Below the pieces are notes generated by a model. The model saw only the letters and a program-made list of their open reading frames with translations. It was not told the origin of the DNA and made no database searches. The translations under genes were made by a program, and so were the position numbers. A stretch of 39,509 nucleotides of DNA from Plesiocystis pacifica SIR-1 (lineage in GTDB: Bacteria > Myxococcota_A > Polyangia > Nannocystales > Nannocystaceae), in NCBI RefSeq assembly GCF_000170895.1, contig NZ_ABCS01000089.1, positions 1 through 39,509 on the forward strand, given 5' to 3'. Of the stretch, positions 24,327 through 33,146 are shown in pieces. How positions within the stretch are numbered: position 1 is the first letter of the stretch; each line of letters begins with the position of its first letter.

Positions 24327-24976
24327 GTTGCCTTACCTGGCTTCGTTCGGAAAATGCGCACTTTCTGTGCCTAGTTCGGAGACCCGGTCCATGGATCTCG
24401 CAAATCCGCTGACGCTGTATGGGTGGGGGAGTGACCCAGATTTCCCCGATTGTCTGATTCGGCGATTAGCCGGCGAAATTCGGGTTCGGCCCGTCAGCTG
24501 GCTGCGACCCTAACACTTCATGGGGCATACAGCCACACCCAAATTTCAGTGTCACGGGAATGACCAACTATTCATCCCACACCAAACCACTGACCCTTCT
24601 ATCAGCACTACCTGATCCTATAGTGTGCCAAATGATTCCCCCAAGTCGCGAATACAGTGGTCATATAGCCCGAAGTCCTCCCCTCCCCTTCGCCCAGATT
24701 GGACGAAAGCGGCGCAAACGTACGAATTACGTTGTTCTTCCGCAGGAACGAGGGCTCCGCACATCCGACCACACACGGAAAAGGGACAAAGTGTGTCAAT
24801 TGCGCACTTTGGCGCCCGGTGACGGTAGGGATGGAATCGCGCCTGGCAGCCATCGAGGCGATCTATCGGAGCAAACGCAGGCCTCATGGACGGTGCGTCT
24901 CGTGCGCGACTCGTGGTAGGACCTTCCTCAGACGCCACTGACACCCGCCTGGCGGGGGCGTTGGAGAAAATCGAAC
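24327..24976. other. 650-bp divergent intergenic region, AT-rich
   Basis: It separates the toroid-like gene (minus) from the cytochrome gene (plus). Base composition is well below that of the genes in GC. It carries ATAGTGTG at 24620 (similar to 18691 and 35109) and an inverted repeat CAAAGTG-N11-CACTTTG at 24787-24811. A 36-codon frame at 24831 shows no support. I see no tRNA or riboswitch. Confidence 0.6.
24787..24811. promoter_or_regulatory. Inverted repeat CAAAGTG-N11-CACTTTG
   Basis: A perfect 7-bp inverted repeat, 166 bp before the cytochrome gene, in the divergent region. The arm spacing suits a dimeric regulator. Binding is inference only. Confidence 0.4.
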
Positions 24977-26056
24977 ATGAGTACGACCTTGAGCATGTGG
25001 CTGGGGATCTTGTTTTTGATCCTGGCGATAACCGCAGTCTTCCTTCAGGCCTGGCTCTGGGGCCCGAAGTTCTGGAACGAAAAAGAGAAGAAGACCGAGG
25101 CACCCCGAGCCTGGCTCCGCGTGCACGCGGCCGTGGGCTACCTCTACGGCCTGATCTACGTGGTGATGATGTGGAACATGGTTCCGCGTCTGTGGGAGTA
25201 CCAGTACGAGCTCCCCGCCCGAACGGTCATCCACGCCGTCGTGGCCATCGTGTTGGGTGTCCTGCTGATCACCAAGATCCTGATCTTGCTGTTCTTCCGC
25301 CACTTCGAAGAGGCGATGCCCAAGTTCGGCTTCGGCCTGCTGATGTGCACGGTCATCTTGATCACCCTATCGGTGCCCCACGCCGCGCGGGCGGTGGACC
25401 TCCAGGGTCGGATCAGCGACGAGGACAACATCGCGCGGGTGCAAAAGGTTCTGGGTGAGCTCGACTTCGGCGAGCAGTCCGTCGACATGGACGAGCTGAC
25501 CTCGCGGAGCGGGCTTCAGCACGGCCGCGACCTCCTGGTCAACAAGTGCGTCAGCTGCCACGACATGCGGACGATCCTGCTCAAGCCGCGGACCGGCAAG
25601 CGCTGGCACGACGTCGTCGTGCGCATGAAGGACAAGCCGGATCCCTTCAGCGCCGAGCCCCTGCTCGACGAAGAGATCCCCTACATCACGGCCTACCTCA
25701 TTGCGATCACGCCGGACATCCAGGCCTCGCGCAAGCGCAAGGTCGAAGTCGAGCGCGAGCGCGAGGAGATGCGCACCAAGGCTCAAGAGGCGCTGGCCAA
25801 GGCGCCGGAGGCCGCCGGCGAGGACGTCGGGGCGGACTCGGGCAAGACCATCGCCGTGGACGAGACCGCGGCCAAGGCCATCCTCGACAACCGCTGCACG
25901 GATTGTCATGAGCTCGACGAGGTCGAAGCCCACGGTGGGGGCGACGTGACCGAGTGGGCCAAGGTCATCAGCGAGATGGTCGAAGAGGGCGCTGAGATCC
26001 CCGACGATGAGGCGACTCAGCTCGCGGCATACCTCGCGAAGGTGTACCCCAAATAA
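24977..26056 (+). CDS. Membrane di-heme cytochrome c with four N-terminal helices
   Basis: 359 aa. Four helices (about 4-28, 49-70, 84-106, 115-137) contain His residues near the ends of helices 2 and 3 (RVHAAVGYLYG, TVIHAVVAIVLG) that might hold b-type heme or quinone. A periplasmic part has two heme c sites, CVSCH (191-195) and CTDCH (307-311). A highly charged helix (about 255-285) and an Ala/Glu-rich stretch separate them. It is probably a quinol-to-cytochrome c electron carrier. The helix part is not a typical cytochrome b, so the exact family is open. A ribosome site GGAGAA precedes the ATG. Confidence 0.8.
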   Translation: MSTTLSMWLGILFLILAITAVFLQAWLWGPKFWNEKEKKTEAPRAWLRVHAAVGYLYGLIYVVMMWNMVPRLWEYQYELPARTVIHAVVAIVLGVLLITKILILLFFRHFEEAMPKFGFGLLMCTVILITLSVPHAARAVDLQGRISDEDNIARVQKVLGELDFGEQSVDMDELTSRSGLQHGRDLLVNKCVSCHDMRTILLKPRTGKRWHDVVVRMKDKPDPFSAEPLLDEEIPYITAYLIAITPDIQASRKRKVEVEREREEMRTKAQEALAKAPEAAGEDVGADSGKTIAVDETAAKAILDNRCTDCHELDEVEAHGGGDVTEWAKVISEMVEEGAEIPDDEATQLAAYLAKVYPK

Positions 26057-26066
26057 CCACTGCCCC

Positions 26067-26119
26067 AATTCGCCCTATCGACTGGCGGACGTGCAACAAC
26101 GCCCGCCAGCCGGCGAATT
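26067..26119 (+). terminator. Nested hairpin after the cytochrome gene
   Basis: The outer stem AATTCGCC/GGCGAATT encloses a second stem CTGGCGG/CCGCCAG. It begins 11 bp after the stop. There is no T-tract after it, so it may stabilise the mRNA or pause polymerase rather than act as a classic Rho-independent terminator. Confidence 0.55.
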
Positions 26120-26201
26120 GAGTCGACTACGGAAAACCCGGGCCAAAGGCGCTATGATCCGAGCGCCGTCGACAATGGTGTCGGCTGCTGAAGGTCCCAG
26201 C

Positions 26202-26609
26202 ATGCGAGCCCAGGCAGCAGAGGTCACCCCGGTCATCCGTTGGGCGATCGTGGACCACGTGCTGATCGTGCTCAGCGGGACCGGCTCCGTGCCCGACGAC
26301 CAGTGGCAGGGCATGCACGCGGCGATGAACGAGGAGGCGGTCCGGGTCTACCTGGGCGTCAGCGTGGGCAGCGTGCACCTGACCCGGGCGCAGCGCCAAG
26401 AGGGCGCCGAGACCGTCAAGCGCCGCAAGCTGCTCGCGGTCGTGGTCACCGACGAGCGCCTGGTCCGGGGCGTGGTCACGGCCGTGCGCTGGCTGGGCGC
26501 CGACGTCAACGCCTTCCCCCTCGACGAGCTCGGCCAGGCCCTCGAATTCGTCAACCTCGGGCCCGACGCCAGGGCCGTCATCGACGAGCTCGGCGTCGGG
26601 ATTTCCTGA
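26202..26609 (+). CDS. Small protein with possible STAS-like fold
   Basis: 135 aa from ATG 26202, chosen because GAAGGT sits 7 nt upstream; an ATG at 26175 is in frame and preceded at a longer distance by TATGAT. The sequence alternates strands and helices (IRWAIVDHVLIVLSG, KLLAVVVTD, VVTAVRWLGADVNAFPLDELGQALEFV) in the way of STAS/SpoIIAA-like domains. No family signature is certain. It lies convergent to the terpene synthase with a 4-bp gap. The role is unknown. Confidence 0.65.
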   Translation: MRAQAAEVTPVIRWAIVDHVLIVLSGTGSVPDDQWQGMHAAMNEEAVRVYLGVSVGSVHLTRAQRQEGAETVKRRKLLAVVVTDERLVRGVVTAVRWLGADVNAFPLDELGQALEFVNLGPDARAVIDELGVGIS

Positions 26610-26613
26610 GCAC

Positions 26614-27483
26614 CTACAGGCCCGAGTAGCGGCCGCCGGCCTCGGCACCGGCGGCGTAGATGGTCTCGATGACGGCGAGGGTCCGCTCGGCGAGCTCGGC
26701 CAGGGGATCCTCCGCGCCGAGCTCCTGGCGCAGGGGCCCGAGCCCTTCGGCGCAGCGGCGGGCCATGGCGTCGACCAGGGCTCGAGCGGCGTCGAGGCCG
26801 GCGGCCTCGGCGAAGCGCAGGACCAGGTTGCGCTGGTTGAGCTCGCCGCGCTCGCGCTCGTAGCTGGCCAGGTCGTTGAGCAGCCGGGCCCGCACGCCGA
26901 GGCTGCGGACGTAGGCGCCCAGCCGCGGGTCGGCGCCCTCCCCCGTCCGAGCCAGGCGCGCCCCGTCGAGGCCAAAGAGCAGCGCCCCCGTGGCGATGAG
27001 GTGGCGGACCGAGCTGTCGACCTCGGCCTCCAGCAGGTAGCTCAGCTCGGTCCAGCGCTCGCCCCCCGTGCGCGCGGCGAGGGAGCGGCGGGCCTGGAGC
27101 TCGAGGAACTCGACGCCGGTCTCGAGCCAGGGCTCGAGGGCTCGCGGCTCCGAAGCGTCCTCGAAGGCCTCGACGAGAGCGCGCCACAATCGGGCGACCT
27201 CGGGAGCCGTCGGCGCCACCGCCGGCGCCGCGGCGAGAGCGGCCCAGTCGAGGGTCTCGATGGCGCTGGGTTCGCCGTCGTAATAGTCGTCAAAGACCAC
27301 GAAGGCCGCGATGTCGAGGAGCAAGCGCTGGGACTGGGCGGCGTCCAGGGGCGCGAGGCCGTCGAAGGGGCGCGCGCGCAGGTCCGCGTCGAGGCCGGTG
27401 ACGAAGGCCTTCGAGGCGCCGAGCTGGGCGCGCGAGAGCTCGAGCGAGAGGCCACGCTCGCGGATCCACGCGCTCAGCTCCAT
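26614..27483 (-). CDS. Class I terpene synthase
   Basis: 289 aa. Class I synthases ionise a prenyl diphosphate using three Mg2+ ions. The aspartate-rich motif is DDYYD (65-69). The second metal site, the NSE triad, is complete: N203-D-L-A-S207-Y-E-R-E211. An RY pair (285-286), about 75 residues later, matches the RY that contacts diphosphate in bacterial synthases; R160, 43 residues before the NSE motif, is the likely diphosphate sensor. It is shorter than most bacterial synthases (about 320-350 aa), mostly at the termini. ATG 27483 is preferred; a longer frame lacks support. It is the last gene of a gatCAB-mtnA run, 32 bp after its neighbour. The product is unknown. Confidence 0.85.
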   Translation of the reverse strand: MELSAWIRERGLSLELSRAQLGASKAFVTGLDADLRARPFDGLAPLDAAQSQRLLLDIAAFVVFDDYYDGEPSAIETLDWAALAAAPAVAPTAPEVARLWRALVEAFEDASEPRALEPWLETGVEFLELQARRSLAARTGGERWTELSYLLEAEVDSSVRHLIATGALLFGLDGARLARTGEGADPRLGAYVRSLGVRARLLNDLASYERERGELNQRNLVLRFAEAAGLDAARALVDAMARRCAEGLGPLRQELGAEDPLAELAERTLAVIETIYAAGAEAGGRYSGL

Positions 27484-27515
27484 CGTGTCGACTCCCGATG
27501 CATGGCAAATCCGAT

Positions 27516-28493
27516 TCAGCGGCCGAAGAGCTGGACCAAGCGGCCGCTGTGGGGGCGCGGGTCGAGGGGCGGCAAGCTGGTGATCAGGCGCTCGAGCACC
27601 GGCAAGGCCCGGCGTAGCACGCCGGTGCTGGCGAGCTCCGAGGGCGGCCCGGCGTAGACGAGCACAACCCGGTAGATCCCGGCGACGGGCTGGCTGGACC
27701 ACCCCAGGAGCTCGCCGGACGCCTCGGGTCCGAAGGGCTCGCTGCCCTCGCGGCGATCGAATTGCTCCCGGGCCAGGTGGATCGCTCGCGCGATGCGGAG
27801 CCACCGGCGCCACGTGCTCGCGTCCCAGCGCGCGGCGCCGGGGTGGGCGCCGACGAGGGCCGCGAGCAGCTCCGGCGCCCCGTCAACGGCGGCGGGCGCA
27901 TCGTCACCCGCGGCCAGGATCGCCCCGAGGTCCACGCCCGCGTCTGCGCTCGCGCGCGCGACGGTGGCCCAGGCCCTGAGCGCGTCGGCGTCGAGGGCGT
28001 CTCGGCCCGGCGCCAGGTCCGAGCGGGCCCAGACCACCGGCGAGTCGACGTCGATGACCGCGGCCGCGAGGGCGCCGCTGCGCTCGGCCAGGACCTTCAG
28101 GGCGTGGTGCAGCTGGGCCTGGGCGGCGCGCTGGTGGACGCTGCTGCCCTGGCCCCGGGCGCGGCCCGGATCGTGCGCGCTCGAAGGGTCGACGGAGCCC
28201 GCCTCGACGTGGCCTTTGGGGGAGCGCTCGGACAAGGTCACGCCGAGACCCTCGAAGGCAGCCGCGAGGGCCTCGAGGCGCGCGCTCGCGGCTTCGAGGT
28301 CGACCGCTTCGGCATCCGCTTCGGCGCCTGGCTCAGGCTTGAAGTCGAAGCTCGCCACGATCCGCCAGCCGCCCTCGAGCTCGGCCCACACGACCCCCTC
28401 GCGCCGCGGCCCGCCGCCGCCAAACTCCACGTGGGCGTCGTCGCTGCCGAGCTCGCGCTCGACCAGAGCCAAAAAGCGCTCGAGCTCGTCCAT
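27516..28493 (-). CDS. Hypothetical protein in the mtnA-terpene synthase run
   Basis: 325 aa, soluble, no signal. It begins DELERFLALVERELGSDDAHVEFGGGGPRREGVVWAELEGGWRIVASFDF. A variable, charged linker follows and then LHHALKVLAERSGALAAAVIDVDSPVVWARS, which looks somewhat like a roadblock/LC7 or GAF-type opening (weak). It starts 8 bp after mtnA and ends 32 bp before the terpene synthase. I do not recognise a family; it may act with either neighbour or with neither. Confidence 0.6.
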   Translation of the reverse strand: MDELERFLALVERELGSDDAHVEFGGGGPRREGVVWAELEGGWRIVASFDFKPEPGAEADAEAVDLEAASARLEALAAAFEGLGVTLSERSPKGHVEAGSVDPSSAHDPGRARGQGSSVHQRAAQAQLHHALKVLAERSGALAAAVIDVDSPVVWARSDLAPGRDALDADALRAWATVARASADAGVDLGAILAAGDDAPAAVDGAPELLAALVGAHPGAARWDASTWRRWLRIARAIHLAREQFDRREGSEPFGPEASGELLGWSSQPVAGIYRVVLVYAGPPSELASTGVLRRALPVLERLITSLPPLDPRPHSGRLVQLFGR

Positions 28494-28501
28494 GGCGGGG
28501 C

Positions 28502-29578
28502 TCAACCCTGGGCTTGGGCGGCCAGCTCGCCCGGCGCGAACACGCCGCGCTCGGTGATGATCCCGGTGATCAGCTCGGCCGGCGTGACGTCGAAAGCGGG
28601 GTTGCGCACCGGCACGTCCGCGGGCGCGCGCAGGTTCCCGCCGTGACGCCGAACCTCCTCGGGCTTGCGCTCCTCGATGGGGATCGCCGCGCCGCTCGCC
28701 AGGCTCATGTCGATGGTGGTCCACGGCGCCGCCACGTAGAAGGGGATCCCGTGGTGCTTGCACAGCACGGCCACGGTGTAGGTCCCGATCTTGTTGGCCG
28801 CGTCGCCGTTGGCCGTGATCCGGTCGGCCCCGACGATCGCCGCTTGGATCTCGCCGCGGGCCATGAGCGCCCCGGCCATGTTGTCGCACAGCAGCGAGCA
28901 GGGGATCCCGTCGTGCATCAGCTCCCAGGCCGTCAGCCGCGAGCCCTGGAGCAGCGGGCGGGTCTCGTCGACGAACACGTGCAGCTCGGTGCCCGAGGCG
29001 TGGGCCGAGCGGATCACCCCCAGCGCGGTGCCGTGGCCCGAGGTCGCCAGGGCGCCGGTGTTGCAGTGGGTCAAGATCCCGCCGGCGGGCAGGCAGCTGG
29101 CCCCGTGCGCGCCCATCTCCAGGCAAAAGCGCAGGTCATCCTCGACGTGGCGGGTGGCCTCCTCGCGCAGGGCCTGACGCAGGCCGGCTCCGTCCACAGC
29201 GGGCTGCTGCGCCCGCGCCTTGGCCAGGGCGCCGCGCTGCTGCTCGATCGCCACGAACAGGTTGACCGCCGTGGGTCGGGTGTTGGCCAGGCGCACCGCG
29301 GCGGCATCGAAGGCGGCCTGGAAGGCCTCGGGGTCGTCGGGGAAGGCGAGGCTGAGCACGTAGAGGCCGTAGGCCGCCGCGCACCCGATCGCCGGGGCGC
29401 CGCGCACCGTGAGGGTCTCGATGGCGTGGGCGATGGGCTCCAGCTCGCGCAGCTCGACCCAGACCTCTTCGATGGGCAGGCGGGTCTGATCGAGGAGCCG
29501 CAGGGCGCGACCGTCGGCGGACAGCTGCACCGGGCGCAGGCCCTGGTAGGTGGAGGGGTCGGTGGAGATCGCGTTCAT
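28502..29578 (-). CDS. mtnA: S-methyl-5-thioribose-1-phosphate isomerase
   Basis: 358 aa. It converts 5-methylthioribose 1-phosphate to the ribulose 1-phosphate form in methionine salvage. MtnA blocks are clear: TLTVRGAPAIGCAAAYG, the catalytic Cys in ILTHCNTGALATSG (C172) and the Asp in IVGADRITANGDAANKIGTY (D252). Length is normal. It begins 17 bp after gatB and ends 8 bp before the next gene, so it is in the same operon. The other salvage genes are not nearby. Confidence 0.95.
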   Translation of the reverse strand: MNAISTDPSTYQGLRPVQLSADGRALRLLDQTRLPIEEVWVELRELEPIAHAIETLTVRGAPAIGCAAAYGLYVLSLAFPDDPEAFQAAFDAAAVRLANTRPTAVNLFVAIEQQRGALAKARAQQPAVDGAGLRQALREEATRHVEDDLRFCLEMGAHGASCLPAGGILTHCNTGALATSGHGTALGVIRSAHASGTELHVFVDETRPLLQGSRLTAWELMHDGIPCSLLCDNMAGALMARGEIQAAIVGADRITANGDAANKIGTYTVAVLCKHHGIPFYVAAPWTTIDMSLASGAAIPIEERKPEEVRRHGGNLRAPADVPVRNPAFDVTPAELITGIITERGVFAPGELAAQAQG

Positions 29579-29595
29579 GATCAACTCGGTAAAAG

Positions 29596-31104
29596 TCAGT
29601 CGCTGGAGGAGTCTCGGTGCTCGGCGAGCACGGTCGCCAGGACCTCCTGGACGACCTTGGGGTTGGCCTGGCCCTTGGAGCGCTTCATGACCTGGCCCAC
29701 GAAGAAGCCGCGGAGCTTGTCCTTGCCGCCGAGCAGCTGGGCGAGCTGCTTGGGGTTGGCCGCGACGACCTCGCGGATCATGGCCTCGATCGCCCCGGTG
29801 TCCGAGACCTGCCTGTAGCCGTCGCGCTCGACGATGGCCGCGGGCGAGCGGGCCTCGGCGTAGCTCTTGTCGAGGACCTCCTTGCCAGCGCGGCGCGAGA
29901 TGGTCCCGTCCTCGACCAGGGCGATGAGCTCCGCGAGCCAGCTCGGCGTCACCGGGCAGTCCTCGATGGCGTGGCCGTGGCCGTTGACGAGCTTGAGCAG
30001 GTCGCCGGTGATCCAGTTGCACGCGAGCTTGGCCGTGCCTTCCCCCCCTGGTTTCAGGGCGGCGAGGGCGTCGTCAAAGTAGGCCGCCAGGCCCTGCTCG
30101 GCGCTGAGCACCCCGGCGTCGTAGGTCGACAAGCCCAGGCTCAACAAGCGCCGCCGCCGGGCCCAGGGCAGCTCGGGGACCGCCGCCCTCGCGGCCTCGA
30201 GCATGGCCTTGGAGATGCGCAGCGCCGGCATGTCCGGCTCGGGGAAGTAGCGGTAGTCCGCCGCCGCCTCCTTGGTGCGCATGATCTTGGTCTGGTCCCG
30301 GGCCGTGTCGTAGCTGAGCGTCGACTGGACCACGGCCTCGCCGCGATCGAGCAGGTCGGCCTGGCGCCGGATCTCGGCCAGGATCGCCGCCTCGAGGAAC
30401 TTGAAGGAGTTGAGGTTCTTGATCTCGCAGCGCGTCCCGTAGGTCTCGCTGCCCGCGAGCTCGCGCCGACGCAGGGACACGTTCGCGTCGCAGCGCAGCG
30501 TGCCCTCCTCCATGTTCGCCTCGGAGATGCCCAGGGTCCGGACGAGCTGCCGGAGCTCGCGCATGTAGTCGGCGGCCTCGACCGCGGAGCGCAGGTCGGG
30601 CTCGGACACGATCTCGACCAGGGGCGCCCCGGCGCGGTTGTAGTCGATCAGGCTCAGGCCCTCGCTGCCGTGGCCGCCGTGGGTGTTCTTGCCGGCGTCC
30701 TCCTCCATGTGGATGTGGTGGAGGCGGACGGTCTTGGTCGCAAAGCCCTCGCTGTCCGCGGCGCCGCGATCGGGGATCTCCACGGCGCCGCCCTGGGCGT
30801 AGGGCAGGTCCGACTGGGTGATCTGATAGCCCTTGGGCAGGTCGGGATAAAAGTAGTGCTTGCGCGCCCACCGGGACACGGGACGGATCGCGCAGCCGAG
30901 CGCCAAGCCCAGGCGCAGGGCGTACTCGACCGCGCGCTGGTTGGGCACGGGCAAGGTCCCCGGCAGGCCCCAGCTGTAGGCGTCGGTCAGCGCGTTCGAC
31001 TCGGCGCCCACGTGGTAGGCGCAGTCCGTGAACATCTTGGTCTCGGTGCTGAGCTGGCAGTGCACCTCGAGCCCGATGACGACCTCGTAATCGGCGACCG
31101 CCAT
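29596..31104 (-). CDS. gatB: Aspartyl/glutamyl-tRNA amidotransferase subunit B
   Basis: 502 aa. It is the kinase and tRNA-binding subunit of GatCAB, which converts Glu-tRNA(Gln) or Asp-tRNA(Asn). The cradle domain begins YEVVIGLEVHCQLSTETKMFTDCAY, with HHIHMEEDAGK, IDYNRAGAPLVEIVSEPDLRS and RCDANVSLRR. Its GatB/YqeY tail domain is present (LAQLLGGKDKLRGFFVGQVMKRSKGQANPK). The ATG overlaps the gatA stop (TGATG). Confidence 0.97.
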   Translation of the reverse strand: MAVADYEVVIGLEVHCQLSTETKMFTDCAYHVGAESNALTDAYSWGLPGTLPVPNQRAVEYALRLGLALGCAIRPVSRWARKHYFYPDLPKGYQITQSDLPYAQGGAVEIPDRGAADSEGFATKTVRLHHIHMEEDAGKNTHGGHGSEGLSLIDYNRAGAPLVEIVSEPDLRSAVEAADYMRELRQLVRTLGISEANMEEGTLRCDANVSLRRRELAGSETYGTRCEIKNLNSFKFLEAAILAEIRRQADLLDRGEAVVQSTLSYDTARDQTKIMRTKEAAADYRYFPEPDMPALRISKAMLEAARAAVPELPWARRRRLLSLGLSTYDAGVLSAEQGLAAYFDDALAALKPGGEGTAKLACNWITGDLLKLVNGHGHAIEDCPVTPSWLAELIALVEDGTISRRAGKEVLDKSYAEARSPAAIVERDGYRQVSDTGAIEAMIREVVAANPKQLAQLLGGKDKLRGFFVGQVMKRSKGQANPKVVQEVLATVLAEHRDSSSD

Positions 31105-32645
31105 CAGCCCTGTCCTCCCTCGAAGGTCGGGCGCTCCGCGGCCCAGGGCGTCGCGGCCTCGTGGGCGGCGCTGACTCGCAAGAGGGTGGCCTCGTCGAGG
31201 CGCCGGCCCGTCAGCTGCAGCCCGATGGGCAGGCGCGGGCAATCGTCACAGGGCTCGCAAAAGCCCGCGGGGATCGAGATCGCGGGCAGCCCCGCCAGGT
31301 TCGCGCCGATCGTGAACACGTCGCTGAGGTACATCGCCAGGGGGTCGTCGAGCTTCTCGCCCAGGCGCCACGCGGGCACCGGCGAGGTCGGGCTGGCGAT
31401 CAGGTCGCACCGCTCGAAGGCGCCGGCGTAGTCCCGGGCCAGCAGGGTGCGGACCTTCATCGCCCGGCCGTAGTAGTCGGCGTAGGACTCGGAGCGGAGC
31501 ACGAAGGTGCCCAGCAGGATGCGGCGCTTGACCTCGGCCCCGAAGTGGGTCGAGCGGGTGCGCTCGTAGAGCTCGACCAGCGAGCTCGGGGGCGAGTCCT
31601 CCCGGGCCGCGCTGGCCCCGTAGCGCACGCCGTCGTAGCGCGCGAGGTTGGAGCTCGCCTCGGCCGTGGCGACGACGTAGTAAGCCGCGACGGCGAGGTG
31701 GAAGTGGGGTAACTCGACGTCGACGAGCTCGGCCCCGCGCTCGGCCAGGACCTCGAGGCTGGCCTCGAAGCGCGCGCGCACGCTGTCGGCCAGGCCCTCG
31801 CCCAGGCTGCTGCGCTGGACGCCGACCTTGACGCCCTTTAGATCGCCCTCGCGCCCGGCGTCGACGGCCGCGAGGTAGTCGGGCACGGGCGCGCGCAAGC
31901 TCGTGGCGTCGCGCGGATCGGCCCCAGCGAGCACCGAGAGGCCGAGCGCCGCGTCCTCGACGGTGCGCGCGAGCGGCCCGGCCTGGTCGAGGCTCGAGGC
32001 GAAGGCGATCATCCCGGCCCGGGTCACGCGGCCGTAGGTCGGCTTGAGCCCGACCACGCCGCACAAGCTCGCCGGCTGGCGGATCGAGCCGCCCGTGTCC
32101 GAGCCCAGGCCCAGGGCGCACAGCCCCGCCGCGACCGCGCTGGCCGTGCCGCCGGAGCTGCCCCCGGGCACGCGGTCGAGGGCCCAGGGGTTGCGGACCG
32201 GCTCGAAGGGCGTGTTCTCGTTGGACGAGCCCATGGCGAACTCGTCCATGGCGAGCTTGCCGAGGATCACGGCGCCCGCGTCGAGCAAGCGCGCGGCGTG
32301 GCTGCCCGCGTAGGGCGGCCGCCAGCCCTCGAGCATGCGCGAGCCGCAGGTCGTGTCCAGGTCGGCGGTGACGAAGTTGTCCTTGAGCCCCACGGGCACG
32401 CCCGCGAGGGGCCCCAGGGTCGCGCCGCGGCTGCGCTCGGCGTCGATGGCATCCGCCCGGGCCAGCGCCCCCTCGGCGTCGACGAGGCGGTAGCTGTGCA
32501 GGGCACCGTCGCGCTCGGCGATCGCGTCGAGGTAGGCCTGGGTGAGCTCTCGAGCCGAGCGCTCGCCGCTGCGCACGGCCTCGGCCATGGCGCGCGCGGA
32601 CATCGAGCGCGGGGAAGGGTCGATCGAGGTGGGATCGTCGGCCAT
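31104..32645 (-). CDS. gatA: Glutamyl-tRNA(Gln) amidotransferase subunit A
   Basis: 513 aa amidase-signature enzyme that releases ammonia from Gln for GatB. The Ser-cisSer-Lys triad is visible: K88 (VGLKDNF), the GGSSGG Ser (163/164) and S187 (GSDTGGSIRQPA). The rest fits GatA (FAMGSSNENTPF, GVVGLKPTYGRVTRAG, FVLRSESYADYYGRA). ATG 32645 lies 7 bp after the gatC stop; the longer upstream frame is a shadow of gatC. Confidence 0.97.
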   Translation of the reverse strand: MADDPTSIDPSPRSMSARAMAEAVRSGERSARELTQAYLDAIAERDGALHSYRLVDAEGALARADAIDAERSRGATLGPLAGVPVGLKDNFVTADLDTTCGSRMLEGWRPPYAGSHAARLLDAGAVILGKLAMDEFAMGSSNENTPFEPVRNPWALDRVPGGSSGGTASAVAAGLCALGLGSDTGGSIRQPASLCGVVGLKPTYGRVTRAGMIAFASSLDQAGPLARTVEDAALGLSVLAGADPRDATSLRAPVPDYLAAVDAGREGDLKGVKVGVQRSSLGEGLADSVRARFEASLEVLAERGAELVDVELPHFHLAVAAYYVVATAEASSNLARYDGVRYGASAAREDSPPSSLVELYERTRSTHFGAEVKRRILLGTFVLRSESYADYYGRAMKVRTLLARDYAGAFERCDLIASPTSPVPAWRLGEKLDDPLAMYLSDVFTIGANLAGLPAISIPAGFCEPCDDCPRLPIGLQLTGRRLDEATLLRVSAAHEAATPWAAERPTFEGGQG

Positions 32646-32652
32646 CGCAGCG

Positions 32653-32952
32653 TCAATCCTTGAACTTGGGCACCGCGACCAGCGAGCCCCGGGTCTTGGG
32701 GGCGCCCGCGAGGATCGCTTCCACCCGACCGTCGGGCCCCGGCGTGTCCGCGCGCAGGGCCTGATCGCCCTCGTCGCTCTCGTGCTCGAACTCGGGCACA
32801 CCGTCCACGTCGGCCTCGGCGAGGCAGCGCAGGTAGGCGAGCACGGTGTCGAGCTGCGACCCGATCGAGCGGGCCTCGTCGTCGCTGAGGCGCAGGCGCG
32901 CGAGCCCGGCGAGTTCGTGGGCCATCTCCTCGGGTGGGGCCGAGCGGTTCAT
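32653..32952 (-). CDS. gatC: Aspartyl/glutamyl-tRNA amidotransferase subunit C
   Basis: 99 aa. GatC wraps around GatA and GatB and stabilises the complex. The typical beginning is EEMAHELAGLARLRLSDDEARSIGSQLDTVLAYLRCLAEADVDGV, and the end is the usual RVEAILAGAPKTRGSLVAVPKF. The -10-like TACCCT lies 8 nt before ATG 32952. It is the first gene of a six-gene run (gatC-gatA-gatB-mtnA-hypothetical-terpene synthase) with gaps of 7, -1, 17, 8 and 32 bp. Confidence 0.95.
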   Translation of the reverse strand: MNRSAPPEEMAHELAGLARLRLSDDEARSIGSQLDTVLAYLRCLAEADVDGVPEFEHESDEGDQALRADTPGPDGRVEAILAGAPKTRGSLVAVPKFKD

Positions 32953-32960
32953 GCCGGCGG

Positions 32961-32966
32961 AGGGTA
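32961..32966 (-). promoter_or_regulatory. -10-like TACCCT, 8 nt before gatC start
   Basis: TACCCT on the minus strand ends 8 nt before gatC, with no Shine-Dalgarno sequence. It would be the promoter of the gatCAB-mtnA-terpene synthase run. Confidence 0.45.
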
Positions 32967-33146
32967 ACAGGCAGGGGGATCCCCGCTGCAGGTGCGAAGG
33001 GCTCCGCGCAGCGACACCCGCAGCCACCCCCGGGGCACCTGGCGCGTCTTCCTCCCCGCCTTCGCGAGGGGCCGCAGATCGGCTCCTGGACCTCAAATCT
33101 CGCGGCTTTGCTGACACCTCCGCGAAGCCGCGTTATCTGTGTGTAC

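Noticed and set aside
24831..24941. 36-codon frame MESRLAAIEAIYRSKRRPHG...
   Set aside because: No ribosome site, no motif, and composition like the surrounding intergenic DNA.
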